Positions 9,022 through 18,591 of a stretch of 64,000 nt of DNA are shown in pieces. A model generated the notes under the pieces. It had not been told where the DNA came from. It saw only the letters and a program-made list of their open reading frames with translations, and ran no database searches. Positions within the stretch are counted from its first letter, which is position 1. The number at the start of each line of letters is the position of its first letter. This stretch comes from Streptomyces sp. NBC_01788. GTDB taxonomy: Bacteria; Actinomycetota; Actinomycetes; Streptomycetales; Streptomycetaceae. Position numbers and translations under genes: made by a program. The stretch spans positions 4,092,001 through 4,156,000 of the forward strand of contig NZ_CP109090.1 of the NCBI RefSeq assembly GCF_035917575.1. Reading direction: 5' to 3'.

Positions 9022-9852
9022 GTGCGCGCTTCGCTGATCCAGATTGCCGTGGACGAGGGCGAATCGGTCGATTCGCGGCGTCGGCGAGTGGCCGCACTGG
9101 TGTGCGAGCAGGCCGGGGCCGATCTCGTGGTGCTCCCGGAGCTGTGGACCACCGGGGCCTTCGCCTTCGAGGAGTTCGAACGCGAGGCCGAACCGCTGGA
9201 GGGCCCCACCTACGAGGCGATGGCCAAGGCGGCGAGCGACGCGGGCGTGTGGCTGCACGCCGGCTCGATCCCCGAACGCGTCGCGTCCGACGGCGATCCG
9301 GCCGGGGGCGCGGACGCCCTCTACAACACCTCCCTGGTCTTCTCCCCCTCCGGTGAGCTGGCCGCCGTCTACCGCAAGATCCACCGCTTCGGCTTCGACA
9401 AGGGCGAGGCTGTGCTGATGAGCGCGGGGCGGGAACTGGTGACGGTCCCTCTGCCGGACACCACCCTGGGCCTCGCGACCTGTTACGACCTCCGTTTCCC
9501 CGAACTCTTCCGCGGGCTCGTCGACGCGGGCGCGCAGACCCTGGTGGTCCCGGCGGGCTGGCCCGAGCGCCGGCGTGCGCACTGGACGCTGCTGGCCCGG
9601 GCGCGGGCGGTGGAGGACCAGGCGTTCGTGCTCGCCTGTGGAACGGCCGGGACGCACGCCGGAGTTCCGCAGGCGGGTCACTCGATCGTGGTGGATCCCT
9701 GGGGCGAGGTGCTGGCCGAGGCCGGCCCCGGCGAGGAGGTCCTCACGGTCGACCTCGACCCGGCGAGGGTGCAGGCCACCCGGGACCAGTTCCCGGCCCT
9801 GAAGGACCGGGTCCTCGGCCTGGAACCTCCACACCGCCAGGACGACGTCTAG
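9022..9852 (+). CDS. Carbon-nitrogen hydrolase (nitrilase superfamily, Nit/omega-amidase type)
   Basis: Cytosolic amidohydrolase (276 aa) with the complete Glu-Lys-Cys triad: Glu in LPELWTTG, Lys in YRKIHRFG and Cys in ATCYDLRFPE. The length and these motifs fit the Nit2/omega-amidase and deaminated-glutathione-amidase branches of the family, which clean up 2-oxoacid monoamides. GTG at 9022 has an AGGA about ten bases upstream. The final residues (PPHRQDDV) and the stop codon lie inside the first unit of a 37-bp tandem repeat. In the next two units the TAG stop is TGG, so the repeat may have reshaped the gene's 3' end. Confidence 0.88.
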   Translation: MRASLIQIAVDEGESVDSRRRRVAALVCEQAGADLVVLPELWTTGAFAFEEFEREAEPLEGPTYEAMAKAASDAGVWLHAGSIPERVASDGDPAGGADALYNTSLVFSPSGELAAVYRKIHRFGFDKGEAVLMSAGRELVTVPLPDTTLGLATCYDLRFPELFRGLVDAGAQTLVVPAGWPERRRAHWTLLARARAVEDQAFVLACGTAGTHAGVPQAGHSIVVDPWGEVLAEAGPGEEVLTVDLDPARVQATRDQFPALKDRVLGLEPPHRQDDV

Positions 9853-10011
9853 CGCTGGGGCTTCTCCACACCGCCAGGACGACGTCTGGCGCCGGGGCTT
9901 CTCCGTGCCGCCGGGACGGTGTCTGGCGCCGGGGGTTCTCTGCGCCGCCAGGAGCACGTCCAGTGACGGGGGTCCTCACTGGCGCCGGGACGACTCCTGG
10001 CGCACGGGCTC
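9827..10011. repeat. Five tandem 37-bp repeats overlapping the 3' end of the nitrilase gene
   Basis: Units begin at 9827, 9864, 9901, 9938 and 9975, each exactly 37 bp, with a partial sixth to about 10025. The first two are nearly identical and later ones diverge progressively, so the array looks old at the right and young at the left. The unit contains a CTCC...GCCGCCAGGACGACGTCTGGCGCCGG-type core. The period is not a multiple of three. There are no spacers, so this is not a CRISPR array. Confidence 0.85.
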
Positions 10012-10022
10012 CTCCTCGGCGC

Positions 10023-10517
10023 CTACCTGTGCTCGCGTTCCTTCTCCGCCAGGTGGATCACGCACACCGCCACCGCGATCAGCAGCGCGGGGTCGGCGTC
10101 CTCGCGCACGATGTCGACGCCGTAGGTCTCCACGACGCTCAGCCAGCGCCGGGAGATCACCGCGAGCAGGTCGCCGTCGTACTCCACGGCGAACTCCCGG
10201 TCGAGGATCTTGCCGCTGACGTCGAGCTCGGTGCCGTCCACCAGGGACACCCGGTAGTGGTTGCGCAGCAGTGACAGCCGCTTGCGCCTGATCTTCGCCA
10301 GGGCCTCGCCGCCCCGCTCGATCACCATCGTGTCCCGCAGCGCGAGCATCTTCTGGTGGATGTTGATGAGGACCCGGCCGTGGGCGTCCTTCAGCTCGAA
10401 GGTGTCCCGCAGCCGCATCGCCTTGCCGTCGACGAGGAAGACCTTGCGGCCGTGTTCGTCCTCGATCCAGTAGTCGTCACCGATGCCGAAAATCCGGTCG
10501 CGTACGAGGAATCTCAT
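10023..10517 (-). CDS. LURP-one-related / tubby C-terminal-like domain protein
   Basis: A 164-aa protein beginning MRFLVRDRIFGIGDDYWIEDE and continuing with repeated short beta-strand segments (KVFLVDGKAMRLRDTFEL, HGRVLINIHQKMLALRDTM). This is the pattern of the LURP-one-related family, a closed beta-barrel around a hydrophobic helix similar to phospholipid scramblases and tubby C-domains. The C-terminal hydrophobic helix (ALLIAVAVCVIHLA) fits the buried or membrane-associating helix of that fold. ATG at 10517 follows a GGTGAGG ribosome binding site. The biochemical function in bacteria is unknown. Confidence 0.8.
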   Translation of the reverse strand: MRFLVRDRIFGIGDDYWIEDEHGRKVFLVDGKAMRLRDTFELKDAHGRVLINIHQKMLALRDTMVIERGGEALAKIRRKRLSLLRNHYRVSLVDGTELDVSGKILDREFAVEYDGDLLAVISRRWLSVVETYGVDIVREDADPALLIAVAVCVIHLAEKEREHR

Positions 10518-10627
10518 GTCCTCACCGCTTCCCCGGCTCCGCCCCCGCGACGCCGCCGGTGCTCCGACAAACCCCGTACGGCACCGCGCCGGACGGGCCA
10601 CCGCCGCCGGGTGGCACCCTTGGTCCC

Positions 10628-12457
10628 ATGAACGACACGGCACCCCGACGCGCCCGCGTACGCGCCCCCGAGCTGATCGGTAAGGGCGGCTGGCTCAACA
10701 CGGGCGGGAAGAACCTCACGCTCGCCGACCTGCGCGGCAAGTGCGTCGTTGTGGATTTCTGGACGTTTTGCTGCGTGAACTGCCTGCACGTCCTGGACGA
10801 GCTGCGCGAGCTGGAGGAGAGGCACCGGGACACGGTCGTGGTCGTCGGGGTGCACTCGCCGAAGTTCGTGCATGAGGCGGAGCACCAGGCGGTGGTCGAC
10901 GCGGTGGAGCGGTACGGGGTGGAGCACCCGGTGCTCGACGACCCGGAGCTCGCCACCTGGAAGCAGTACGCGGTACGGGCCTGGCCGACGCTCGTCGTCA
11001 TCGACCCGGAGGGCTACGTCGTCGCGCAGCACGCCGGCGAGGGGCACGCGCACGCGATCGAGCGGCTGGTGGAGGAGCTGGAGGCCGAGCACGAGGCGAA
11101 GGGCACCCTGCGCCGCGGCGACGGGCCGTACGTGCCGCCGGAGCCGGAGCCCACCACCCTGCGCTTCCCGGGCAAGGCACTGCTGCTGCCCTCCGGGAAC
11201 TTCCTGGTCAGCGACACCACCCGGCACCAGCTGGTGGAGCTGGCGGAGGACGGCGAGACCGTGGTGCGGCGGATCGGCCAGGGCGGCCGGGGGATGGCCG
11301 ACGGCGGCCCGGACCGGGCCCGGTTCCAGGAGCCGCAGGGGCTCGCGCTCCTGCCGGACGGCGCCGTCGTGGTCGCCGACACGGTCAACCACGCCCTGCG
11401 GCGCTTCGACCCGGAGACGGGCGTGAGCACGACCCTGGCGGGCACCGGACACCAGTGGATGCAGGGCGAGGCCACGTCCGGCCCCGCCCTGGACGTGAAG
11501 CTGTCCTCGCCCTGGGACGTGGCCTGGTGGAACGGCAAGGTGTGGATCGCCATGGCGGGCGTGCACCAGCTCTGGGCCTACGACCCGGCGGACAGGGGCG
11601 TCGCCGTCACGGCGGGGACCACGAACGAGGGGCTCGTCGACGGGCCCGGCGCGGACGCCTGGTTCGCGCAGCCCTCCGGGCTCGCGGCCACGCCCGACCG
11701 GCTGTGGCTCGCCGATTCCGAGACGTCCGCCCTGCGCTGGGTGGACCTCGAAGGGCACGTCCACACCGCCGTCGGCACGGGTCTGTTCGACTTCGGGCAC
11801 CGGGACGGCGCGGCCGAACAGGCGCTTCTCCAGCACCCGTTGGGTGTCACGGCGCTCCCCGACGGATCGGTCGCCGTCAGCGACACCTACAACCACGCCC
11901 TGCGCCGCTACGACCCGGCGACCGGTGAGGTCACGACGCTCGCCACCGATCTGCGTGAGCCCAGCGACGCGGTGCTCGTCGGCGACGACATCGTGGTGGT
12001 GGAGTCGGCGCGGCACCGGCTGACCCGGCTGCGCCTGCCGGAGGAGGCGGTACGGGTCGAGGCGGTCGCCCACCGCACCCAGCGCTCCGCCACCGAGGTC
12101 GCCCCCGGCCGCCTCCGCCTCGACGTGATCTTCCAGGCCCCGGCGGGCCAGAAGCTCGATACCCGGTACGGGCCGTCGACCCGGCTGCTGGTCTCCTCGA
12201 CCCCGCCCGAGCTGCTGCTGAAGGGCGAGGGCGCGGACACCGACCTGTGCCGCGAGCTGGAGCTGAACCCCGCCGTCGCGGAGGGTGTCCTGCACGTCTC
12301 CGCGATGGCGGCCTCCTGCGACGACGACCCCGCCAACGAGTACCCCGCCTGCCATGTGCACCAGCAGGACTGGGGCGTTCCGGTCCGCCTCACCGAGGGG
12401 GCGACGGACCGGCTGCCGCTCGTCCTGGCCGGGATGGACGAGAGCGCGGCGGGCTGA
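10628..12457 (+). CDS. Thioredoxin-like / NHL-repeat protein (NHLRC2-like)
   Basis: A 609-aa protein in three parts. Residues about 10-150 are a thioredoxin-like domain of the TlpA/AhpC type, with the redox segment WTFCCVNCLH. Residues about 165-460 form a beta-propeller of NHL repeats (for example LALLPDGAVVVADTVNHALRRFD and VTALPDGSVAVSDTYNHALRRYD). The last about 140 residues are a small C-terminal domain with CRELELNP and SCDDDPANEYPACHVH. This architecture matches human NHLRC2 and its bacterial relatives. There is no signal peptide. ATG at 10628 is preferred because the upstream open frame lacks family similarity. Its role is probably redox or protein-interaction related, but no substrate is known. 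Confidence 0.82.
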   Translation: MNDTAPRRARVRAPELIGKGGWLNTGGKNLTLADLRGKCVVVDFWTFCCVNCLHVLDELRELEERHRDTVVVVGVHSPKFVHEAEHQAVVDAVERYGVEHPVLDDPELATWKQYAVRAWPTLVVIDPEGYVVAQHAGEGHAHAIERLVEELEAEHEAKGTLRRGDGPYVPPEPEPTTLRFPGKALLLPSGNFLVSDTTRHQLVELAEDGETVVRRIGQGGRGMADGGPDRARFQEPQGLALLPDGAVVVADTVNHALRRFDPETGVSTTLAGTGHQWMQGEATSGPALDVKLSSPWDVAWWNGKVWIAMAGVHQLWAYDPADRGVAVTAGTTNEGLVDGPGADAWFAQPSGLAATPDRLWLADSETSALRWVDLEGHVHTAVGTGLFDFGHRDGAAEQALLQHPLGVTALPDGSVAVSDTYNHALRRYDPATGEVTTLATDLREPSDAVLVGDDIVVVESARHRLTRLRLPEEAVRVEAVAHRTQRSATEVAPGRLRLDVIFQAPAGQKLDTRYGPSTRLLVSSTPPELLLKGEGADTDLCRELELNPAVAEGVLHVSAMAASCDDDPANEYPACHVHQQDWGVPVRLTEGATDRLPLVLAGMDESAAG

Positions 12458-12630
12458 CCCCCCAAGGGCTCCGGCGGCGCCGTGTCACCCCCCGTCGTGA
12501 TGATGTCGAGGGCGGAAAGTCTTCACGATGTTCACACAACACGACGAGGGGTTGGGCCGGCGGGAATGCTCGGGCTTGTCGCCGTCTGCCCGTCATGTTC
12601 CGTGGTCGCGGGGTCGGCTCGGTACGCGGC

Positions 12631-12879
12631 TCAGAGGCCGTAGCCGTCGCTGTAGCCGTCGCGTGCGTGGTGGTGGTGATCCTCTTCGACGACCGTGGTG
12701 GGAGGCACCATGACGCGGCGGCGGCGGTAGATGCTGCTGAACGTCGTGACGCCGATCAGGCCGACGATCATCAGGATGACGCCGACCATGTGCAGGTTGA
12801 CTCCCTGCATGTGCCAGTCGGTCGCGAACGTGAGGATGGCTCCCACGGCGATGAGGATGATGCAGCCGCCGAGGCCCAT
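12631..12879 (-). CDS. Small membrane protein, DUF6458-like, His-rich tail
   Basis: An 82-aa protein with two hydrophobic segments (GGCIILIAVGAILTFA and HMVGVILMIVGLIGVTT), a basic stop-transfer stretch (YRRRRV) and a C-terminal tail with a run of four His and a Tyr/Gly/Asp end. This pattern is common in actinobacteria as small DUF6458-type membrane proteins. ATG at 12879 is chosen because it begins right at the first membrane segment. Function unknown. Confidence 0.75.
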   Translation of the reverse strand: MGLGGCIILIAVGAILTFATDWHMQGVNLHMVGVILMIVGLIGVTTFSSIYRRRRVMVPPTTVVEEDHHHHARDGYSDGYGL

Positions 12880-13011
12880 GAGTGTCGCCTCCCTGTCCGG
12901 TGTCGGATCCGGAGGGTCCGGCCGTGCCGGTCCCTTCCGGTCAACTCCGGGTACCCGCAAGCCGGGTGACCATGCGGAGGCGGCGCCTCATGGACAGGGA
13001 GGCCGTGCCGC

Positions 13012-14310
13012 TCAGCCCTCCAGGAACGCCACCAGCGCGTTCGCCAGCAGGAACGGGTCGTCGGCGGCGCACAGTTCGCGGGCGCTGTGCATCGACAGGA
13101 TGGCCACGCCGATGTCGACGGTGCGGATGCCGTGCCGGGCCGCGGTGATCGGGCCGATGGTCGTGCCGCACGGCATGGAGTTGTTGGAGACGAAGGACTG
13201 GAAGGGGACACCGGCCTTCTCGCAGGCCGCCACCCACACCGCGCGTCCCGAACCGTCCGTCGCGTAGCGGTTGTTGACGTTGACCTTGAGGATGGGGCCG
13301 CCGCCCGCGCGCGGGTGGTGGGTCGGGTCGTGCCGCTCGGCGTAGTTGGGGTGGACGGCGTGGCCGGTGTCGGAGGACAGGCAGACCGTGCCGGCGAAGG
13401 CGCGCGCCCGGTCCTCGTACGACCCTCCGCGCGCGAACACCGAGCGCTCCAGCACGCCTCCGAGCAGCGGGCCGTCCGCGCCGGTGTCGGACTGGGAGCC
13501 GTTCTCCTCGTGGTCGAAGGCGGCCAGCACCGGGATGTACGGCAGCTCCGGCGCCCCCGTCGCGACGGCCGCGAGCGCCGCGGCGCCGGCGTGCACCGAC
13601 AGCAGGTTGTCCATCCGGGGACCGGCCATCAGCTCACGGTCCCGGCCCAGGTAGGCGGGGGGCTCCACGGAGTGTGTCATCAAGTCCCAGCCGGCCACCT
13701 CGCCCGCCGCGAGTCCCGCCTCCGCCTCCAGGAAGGCGATCAGATCGCCGTCGCGGACGTCGTCGCCCAGGCCCCACACCGGTTGCAGATGCCGCTGCTT
13801 GTCCAGCTTGAGGCCCTCCGCCGAGACCTGGCGGTCCAGGTGGATCGCGAGCTGGGGGACGCGCAGCAGCGGACGGTCGACGTTGACCAGGCGGGTGGAG
13901 CCGTCGCGCAGTGTGAGTCGGCCGGACAGGCCCAGGTCGCGGTCGAGCCAGGAGTTCATCAGCGGGCCGCCGTAGATCTCCACCGCGACCTGGCGCCAGC
14001 CGTGCGCCCCGGTGTCGGGCAGCGGCTTGACGCGCAGGTTGGGGGAGTCGGTGTGCGCGCCGACGATGCGGAAGGGGGTGTGCGGCGCCGCGCCCTCGGG
14101 GACGTACCAGGCCACGATCGCCCCGCCGCGCAGCACGTACTTTCCGCCCGCCGTGCCGTCCCACGCGTCCGTCTCCGAGACCTGGCGGAAGCCGGCCTTC
14201 TCCAGCCGCTCGGCCGTGTTCGCCACGGCGTGGTACGGCGACGGGCTCGCCGCCAGGAAGGACATCAGGTCGTCGGTGTGGCCGCGGTCGAAGCGCTGGC
14301 TTGTACTCAT
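13012..14310 (-). CDS. M18 family aminopeptidase
   Basis: Zinc aminopeptidase of the M18 family (432 aa, normal length), releasing acidic or neutral N-terminal residues from peptides in the cytosol. Metal- and catalytic-site segments are visible: HTDSPNLRVK (His ligand and Asp), FDHEENGSQS (Asp, catalytic Glu, Glu), SSDTGHAVHPNY (Asp ligand) and a final MPCGTTIGP...GIAILSMHS (His ligand). ATG at 14310 is clear. It lies downstream of the fadE gene on the same strand, separated by a strong hairpin, so it is probably transcribed from its own promoter. Confidence 0.9.
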   Translation of the reverse strand: MSTSQRFDRGHTDDLMSFLAASPSPYHAVANTAERLEKAGFRQVSETDAWDGTAGGKYVLRGGAIVAWYVPEGAAPHTPFRIVGAHTDSPNLRVKPLPDTGAHGWRQVAVEIYGGPLMNSWLDRDLGLSGRLTLRDGSTRLVNVDRPLLRVPQLAIHLDRQVSAEGLKLDKQRHLQPVWGLGDDVRDGDLIAFLEAEAGLAAGEVAGWDLMTHSVEPPAYLGRDRELMAGPRMDNLLSVHAGAAALAAVATGAPELPYIPVLAAFDHEENGSQSDTGADGPLLGGVLERSVFARGGSYEDRARAFAGTVCLSSDTGHAVHPNYAERHDPTHHPRAGGGPILKVNVNNRYATDGSGRAVWVAACEKAGVPFQSFVSNNSMPCGTTIGPITAARHGIRTVDIGVAILSMHSARELCAADDPFLLANALVAFLEG

Positions 14311-14330
14311 GGGTTCACCTTAACGACGTC

Positions 14331-14368
14331 ACGAGGGTCCGCTCCCGGTGTCGGGAGCGGACCCTCGT
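14331..14368 (-). terminator. Perfect 17-bp stem terminator after fadE-like gene
   Basis: The arms ACGAGGGTCCGCTCCCG and CGGGAGCGGACCCTCGT pair perfectly around a GTGT loop. The hairpin sits 39 bases downstream of the acyl-CoA dehydrogenase stop and upstream of the aminopeptidase gene. Confidence 0.85.
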
Positions 14369-14406
14369 CGGGTGAGGAGCGGGCGGCGCCCGGTCCGGGG
14401 CCCGTC

Positions 14407-16248
14407 CTAGAAGGCGGCCTCGTCCAGCTCCATCAGGTCCAGGTCGACGTTCTGGGCGACCTTGCGGGCCAGGGTGACGCCCGGCAGGACGTTGGCCGCG
14501 AAGAACTTCGCCGCCGCGATCTTGCCCTGGTAGAAGGCCGCGTCCTTGGAGGACACAGCCTTCGAGGAGGCCGTCTCGAGCTTCTCGGCGGCGATCGCGG
14601 CGCCCTTGAGCAGCAGGTGGCCGACGATCACGTCACCGGAGGCGAGCAGCAGGCGGGTGGTGTTCAGGCCCACCTTGTAGATGCTCTTGACGTCCTTCTC
14701 GGTGGCCGCGAGGTCGGTCAGCATCAGGCCGACGAGGCCCTCCAGCTCGGCGGCGGCCCTGGCGAGGTGCTCGCGGGCGCCGGCCAGGTCCTCGCCGCCG
14801 GTGCCGAGGGCGAGGAACTCCTTGATGTCCTCGGCGATCGAGTTCAGCGCGGCGCCCTGGTTGCGGACGATCTTCCGGAAGAAGAAGTCCTGGCCCTGGA
14901 TGGCCGTGGTGCCCTCGTAGAGGGTGTCGATCTTGGCGTCCCGGATGTACTGCTCGACCGGGTACTCCTGGAGGAAGCCGGAGCCGCCGAAGGTCTGCAG
15001 CGACTGGGCGAGCTGCTCGTAGCCCTTCTCGGAGCCGTAGCCCTTGACGATGGGCAGGAGCAGGTCGTTGAGCGCGTGCTCGGTCGAGGCGTCCTCGCCG
15101 TTCGCCTCCTTGACCGCGATGGTGTCCTGGACCGCGGCGGTGTGCAGCACGAGGGCGCGCATGCCCTCCGCGTACGCCTTCTGCGTCATCAGCGAGCGGC
15201 GCACGTCGGGGTGGTGGGTGATGGTGACCTTGGGCGCGGACTTGTCCATGAAGTTCGCCAGGTCGGGGCCCTGGACGCGCTCCTTGGCGTACTCCAGTGC
15301 GTTGAGGTAGCCGGTGGACAGCGTGGAGATCGCCTTCGTGCCGACCATCATGCGGGCGAACTCGATGATGCGGAACATCTGGCGGATGCCGTCGTGCCTG
15401 TCGCCGATCAGCCAGCCCTTGGCGGGGTGGCGGTCGCCGAAGGTCATCTCGCAGGTGTTGGAGGCCTTCAGGCCCATCTTGTGCTCGACGTTGGTGGCGT
15501 AGACGCCGTTGCGCTCGCCGAGTTCGCCGGTCTCGAAGTCGAAGAGGTACTTCGGGACGAGGAAGAGGGACAGGCCCTTGGTGCCGGGTCCCGCGCCCTC
15601 GGGGCGGGCGAGGACGTAGTGGAGGATGTTCTCCTCCATGTCGTGCTCACCGGAGGTGATGAAGCGCTTCACGCCTTCGATGTGCCAGGAGCCGTCCTCC
15701 TGCTGGACCGCCCTGGTGCGGCCGGCGCCGACGTCCGAGCCGGCGTCGGGCTCGGTGAGCACCATGGTGGAGCCCCAGGTCTTCTCGACCGCGATCGAGG
15801 CGATCTTCTTCTGCTCCTCGGTGCCCTCGTCGAAGAGGATGCGGGCGAACGCCGGGCCGGAGGAGTACATCCAGATCGCCGGGTTGGCGCCGAGAATCAG
15901 CTCCGCGTAGGCCCAGATCAGGGACGGCGGAGCGGTGGTGCCGCCGATCTCCTCGGGCAGGCCGAGGCGCCAGTACTCGGAGTCCATGAAGGCCTTGTAG
16001 CTCTTCTTGAAGGTTGCCGGGACCGGCGCGGTGTTCGTCTCGGGGTCGAACACCGGCGGGTTGCGGTCGGCGTCGACGAAGGACTCCGCCAGCTCGTTCT
16101 CCGCCAGGCGGGTCAGCTCCTCCAGGACGCTCCTGGCGGTGTCGGCGTCCATCTCCTCGAACGGACCGGTGCCGTACAGCTTGTCGCGTCCGAGCACTTC
16201 GAAGAGGTTGAACTCGATGTCGCGGAGGTTCGACTTGTAGTGCCCCAT
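14407..16248 (-). CDS. Acyl-CoA dehydrogenase (large, FadE-type)
   Basis: FAD enzyme of about 613 aa introducing the alpha-beta double bond in acyl-CoA during beta-oxidation. The length is that of the large two-lobed actinobacterial FadE class rather than the 380-aa class. Visible motifs: [12 protein letters not shown] (substrate and flavin contact), the [10 protein letters not shown] region, and [15 protein letters not shown] containing the catalytic Glu. The last about 120 residues form the extra C-terminal helical domain of this class. ATG at 16248 is chosen because [17 protein letters not shown] is the conserved N-terminus. It is preceded by a 160-bp intergenic region with the divergent SseB-like gene. 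Confidence 0.9.
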   Translation of the reverse strand: MGHYKSNLRDIEFNLFEVLGRDKLYGTGPFEEMDADTARSVLEELTRLAENELAESFVDADRNPPVFDPETNTAPVPATFKKSYKAFMDSEYWRLGLPEEIGGTTAPPSLIWAYAELILGANPAIWMYSSGPAFARILFDEGTEEQKKIASIAVEKTWGSTMVLTEPDAGSDVGAGRTRAVQQEDGSWHIEGVKRFITSGEHDMEENILHYVLARPEGAGPGTKGLSLFLVPKYLFDFETGELGERNGVYATNVEHKMGLKASNTCEMTFGDRHPAKGWLIGDRHDGIRQMFRIIEFARMMVGTKAISTLSTGYLNALEYAKERVQGPDLANFMDKSAPKVTITHHPDVRRSLMTQKAYAEGMRALVLHTAAVQDTIAVKEANGEDASTEHALNDLLLPIVKGYGSEKGYEQLAQSLQTFGGSGFLQEYPVEQYIRDAKIDTLYEGTTAIQGQDFFFRKIVRNQGAALNSIAEDIKEFLALGTGGEDLAGAREHLARAAAELEGLVGLMLTDLAATEKDVKSIYKVGLNTTRLLLASGDVIVGHLLLKGAAIAAEKLETASSKAVSSKDAAFYQGKIAAAKFFAANVLPGVTLARKVAQNVDLDLMELDEAAF

Positions 16249-16408
16249 GGCCACGGCTCCCGTCGAGGGCTCGGCGAGGCACTGACTCCTCGCATCTGGT
16301 TCACGTACCAACTAGTAGCTCCGATGATGCTACCCGTCGGTAATAAGAAGCAACCCCGATCCCGCCATGTGTGACCGAGCCCTCGTGCGGGTCAGTACGC
16401 TGTGGCTC

Positions 16409-16891
16409 ATGTACGGATACGGCCAGCCGATGGACAGTGGGGCGGCACAGCAGGGGTACGTCCCTCCGCAGCAGCAGATGCCCGGCGGTGTCGGCGGGTA
16501 CGGCCAGCAGGCTCCGGCCTACCCCGAGCCCTCGCCGCCCTCGCTCGCGGAGGCGGTGCGCGCCTTCACCACGGGGCAGATGGCCGCCGAGGACTTCCAG
16601 CAGGTCTTCGCGACCTCCAAGGTGTACTGCCCGCGCGGCGACAACCCCGGGTTCCTGGCGCTGCACAACACTCAGCAGCCGGTGATCCCGATGTTCACCT
16701 CGCTCAAGGAGCTGCGCCGGTACGCGGGCAAGGAGTCCAAGTACTTCGTGATCACCGGCGCCGAGGTGATCGACCTGCTGCCGACCGGCTACGGCTTCGT
16801 GGTCGACATGGAGGGCGAGCACCGGATGGTGTTCGACGCCAAGGCGGTCGAGCAGATGGTCGACTTCGCGATGCGCCGGATGTACGGCTAG
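16409..16891 (+). CDS. SseB-family protein
   Basis: A 160-aa soluble protein. The first about 40 residues are Gln/Gly/Pro/Tyr-rich (GYGQP, PPQQQMPGG) and probably disordered. The rest matches the SseB N-terminal domain pattern, with FTTGQMAAEDFQQVFATSKVY, then PMFTSLKELRRYAG, then a C-terminal FVVDMEGEHRMVFDAKAVEQM. SseB-domain proteins in Streptomyces are abundant and of unknown function. ATG at 16409 follows GCTCAT without a clear ribosome binding site. Confidence 0.78.
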   Translation: MYGYGQPMDSGAAQQGYVPPQQQMPGGVGGYGQQAPAYPEPSPPSLAEAVRAFTTGQMAAEDFQQVFATSKVYCPRGDNPGFLALHNTQQPVIPMFTSLKELRRYAGKESKYFVITGAEVIDLLPTGYGFVVDMEGEHRMVFDAKAVEQMVDFAMRRMYG

Positions 16892-16914
16892 GAGCCGGCA
16901 CGTGGGTGCCGTGG

Positions 16915-16940
16915 AGCCCGGAGGGAATGCCCTCCGGGCT
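16915..16940 (+). terminator. 11-bp stem terminator after SseB-like gene
   Basis: AGCCCGGAGGG and CCCTCCGGGCT pair perfectly around AATG and are followed by TCTTCTGTTG. This is a typical rho-independent terminator shape, 24 bases after the stop. Confidence 0.85.
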
Positions 16941-17005
16941 TCTTCTGTTGGGGCTGGCAGAAAGTTCAATGCTCAACTAAAGTGGCCGCACAAGGAGGAA
17001 CCGAC

Positions 17006-17977
17006 ATGCCTGCAGTGACCGTCGAGAACCCGCTGACGCTGCCCCGTGTGGCAGCGCCCGCAGACGCCGTGGCACGTCCCGTGCTCACCGTCACGACCGC
17101 GCCGAGCGGCTTCGAGGGCGAGGGCTTCCCGGTGCGCCGGGCGTTCGCCGGGATCAACTACCGCCACCTCGACCCGTTCATCATGATGGATCAGATGGGT
17201 GAGGTTGAGTATCAGCCTGGGGAGCCGAAAGGGACCCCGTGGCATCCCCACCGCGGCTTCGAGACCGTCACCTACATCATCGACGGGATCTTCGACCACC
17301 AGGACTCCAACGGCGGTGGCGGCACCATCACCAACGGGGACACCCAGTGGATGACGGCGGGCAGCGGCCTGCTGCACATCGAGGCGCCGCCGGAGTCCCT
17401 CGTCATGTCCGGCGGTCTCTTCCACGGCCTCCAGCTGTGGGTGAACCTCCCGGCCAAGGACAAGATGATGGCCCCGCGCTACCAGGACATCCGCGGTGGC
17501 AGTGTCCAGCTGCTGACCACGCCCGACGGCGGCGCGCTGCTGCGCGTGATCGCCGGTGAGCTGGACGGGCACGCCGGTCCCGGCATCACGCACACGCCGA
17601 TCACGATGATCCACGCGACGGTGGCACCGGGCGCCGAGGTCACCCTGCCGTGGCGGGAGGACTTCAACGGGCTGGCGTACGTGCTCGCCGGGCGCGGCTC
17701 GGTGGGCACCGAGCGTCGTCCGATCCACCTCGGCCAGACCGCCGTCTTCGGCGCCGGCTCCGCGCTGACCGTCCGCGCGGACGAGAAGCAGGACTCCCAC
17801 ACGCCGGACCTGGAGGTCGTCCTCCTGGGCGGGCAGCCCATCCGTGAGCCCATGGCGCACTACGGGCCGTTCGTCATGAACACCCGCGAGGAGCTTCAGC
17901 AGGCGTTCGAGGACTTCCAGAAAGGACGGTTGGGCACGATCCCGGCCGTGCACGGGATGTCTGAGGGCGGACTGTAG
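17006..17977 (+). CDS. Pirin-family protein
   Basis: Bicupin iron-binding protein (323 aa). The N-terminal cupin has the metal motif PWHPHRGFETVTYIIDG followed by HQDSNG and, after the GLLHIEAPP segment, a conserved Glu, matching the pirin His-His-His-Glu site. The C-terminal cupin spans about residues 180-290. Bacterial pirins have been linked to quercetinase activity or modulation of central metabolism. An AAGGAGG ribosome binding site precedes ATG at 17006. Just upstream (16967-16978) lies TTCAATGCTCAA, an imperfect dyad that could be an operator for a MarR-like repressor. Confidence 0.9.
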   Translation: MPAVTVENPLTLPRVAAPADAVARPVLTVTTAPSGFEGEGFPVRRAFAGINYRHLDPFIMMDQMGEVEYQPGEPKGTPWHPHRGFETVTYIIDGIFDHQDSNGGGGTITNGDTQWMTAGSGLLHIEAPPESLVMSGGLFHGLQLWVNLPAKDKMMAPRYQDIRGGSVQLLTTPDGGALLRVIAGELDGHAGPGITHTPITMIHATVAPGAEVTLPWREDFNGLAYVLAGRGSVGTERRPIHLGQTAVFGAGSALTVRADEKQDSHTPDLEVVLLGGQPIREPMAHYGPFVMNTREELQQAFEDFQKGRLGTIPAVHGMSEGGL

Positions 17978-18067
17978 GGCTCGCTGAAGCTACATGCGGA
18001 CGAACCCAGCCCGGACAGGGAAGGGCTCGTTCCGCGCTTGCTGCCGCCTTCTGGTCTCCTAGTAACG

Positions 18068-18118
18068 GGCCGGGTCAGCGACCTGCGGGGATCTTCCCTG
18101 TGGGGCGCTGACCCGGCC
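18068..18118 (+). terminator. Long-stem hairpin downstream of pirin gene
   Basis: GGCCGGGTCAGCG (18068-18080) pairs perfectly with CGCTGACCCGGCC (18106-18118), with a small GGGA/TCCC stem inside the loop, followed by TTTT. It lies 90 bases after the pirin stop. Confidence 0.75.
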
Positions 18119-18591
18119 TTTTGGTGATTGGTGGCGATGGGGTGCGACGGTCTTGAGTGGGTGTCCTGCGGACTGTGTGCGGACCGCTGTCCCGGCCCGG
18201 GGTGTAGGCGGCTGACGCCGGACCTCGGCGGGCCGGTGCCGGCATGTTGGCGGGGTGTGCCGACCGCCGGTGATCTGCGAGAGACTAGCCTTCGGCCATG
18301 GTGACGCGCACCCGGCTGTATCACGACGGCACTCTCGTCCTGGAGGACTTTTCCGTCAGTGACGTCTCCGGGCATCTCGCCGATCCGGCGTCGGTGGTGT
18401 GGCTGGACCTGTACCGGCCCGGAGCCGCCGAATTCACCATGCTGGGCGAAGATTTTGGTATCCATCAGTACCTAGCCAGGGGACGCCCCGCTTTAGCGGG
18501 GTGGGGAATGGCTTCTGAGCCCTGCTCTGGCCTCAACTGGGTGCACGGATCTGCACTGTTCACCTGAGCCGGTCTCTCTATCGCACTAGAC

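Noticed and set aside
9827..10025. Short regularly spaced repeats resembling a CRISPR array
   Set aside because: The repeats are contiguous with no unique spacers, they diverge along the array and no cas genes are nearby.
16296..16315. Possible second parS-like sequence (GGTTCACGTACC)
   Set aside because: It shares only the central TCACGT with parS and differs at both flanks, so it does not meet the consensus.
13087..16374. Very long + strand frame opposite the aminopeptidase and acyl-CoA dehydrogenase genes
   Set aside because: It is antisense to two clear enzymes, has no family similarity and its amino-acid use is what GC-rich complement produces.
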